DNA of 62,174 nucleotides from assembly GCF_021608225.1 (NCBI RefSeq), contig NZ_JAKIJS010000004.1, positions 1 through 62,174 on the forward strand, in the 5' to 3' direction. Shown here piece after piece: positions 62,078 through 62,174 of the stretch. Position 1 is the stretch's first letter, and the number at the start of each line of letters is the position of its first letter. The notes under the pieces are model-generated. The model did not search any database and was not told the DNA's origin. It saw nothing but the letters and a program-made list of their open reading frames with translations. The position numbers and the translations under genes were made by a program. Source of the stretch: Pseudalkalibacillus berkeleyi. GTDB taxonomy: Bacteria > Bacillota > Bacilli > Bacillales > Fictibacillaceae.

Positions 62078-62174
<97 letters not shown>

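Overview
The window is a chromosomal segment from a spore-forming member of the Bacillaceae. Gene order matches the Bacillus subtilis origin-proximal region ctsR–clpC / rpoBC / S10–spc–alpha / ecf / rplM–rpsI / pdaB almost gene for gene, presented as the reverse complement, so nearly everything is on the minus strand. Intrinsic terminators with T-runs, AGGAGG ribosome binding sites, a CtsR operator, a T-box and sporulation genes (gerD, pdaB, cwlD, kbaA, sigH) all fit. The genus cannot be fixed from the sequence alone.

Layout, read in the direction of transcription (right to left). Right edge: the 3' part of a 5S rRNA gene and its terminator, then a decayed second copy of that 5S/terminator unit carrying an embedded RNA element, then two tandem repeat arrays. 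Next come an mgtC-like gene, the CtsR-controlled ctsR-mcsA-mcsB-clpC operon, radA-disA-yacL-ispD-ispF-gltX, a cysteine T-box with cysE-cysS-mrnC-rlmB-rae1(yacP), and sigH. The transcription/translation block follows: rpmG-secE-nusG, rplK-rplA, rplJ-rplL, rsmC, rpoB-rpoC, the str operon (rplGB-rpsL-rpsG-fusA-tuf), the S10/spc/alpha cluster (rpsJ to rplQ, with secY, adk, map, infA and rpoA inside), ecfA1-ecfA2-ecfT-truA, and rplM-rpsI. The left end holds ybaK, cwlD, salA, the plus-strand gerD, kbaA, the plus-strand pdaB and a small conserved gene, and stops in the promoter/leader of another rRNA operon whose 16S gene lies beyond base 1.

The genes form one growth machine (ribosome, RNA polymerase, elongation factors, Sec export, aminoacyl-tRNA supply), flanked by protein quality control (clp operon) and spore entry/germination functions. 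Strong sigma-A promoters sit before most blocks, often overlapping the stop codon of the gene upstream.

The coding content is conserved and I see no new gene system in it. The unexpected content is intergenic: (1) two complete copies, with a covarying stem, and two decayed copies of an RNA element matching the Bacillaceae-1 motif; (2) an 83-base perfect inverted repeat at about 10.1 and 44.0 kb; (3) a roughly 435-nt rpoB leader with a terminator and a competing pairing; (4) several strong intercistronic hairpins without T-runs; (5) tandem arrays with 52- and 20/21-base periods; (6) the broken tandem duplicate of the 5S rRNA tail.
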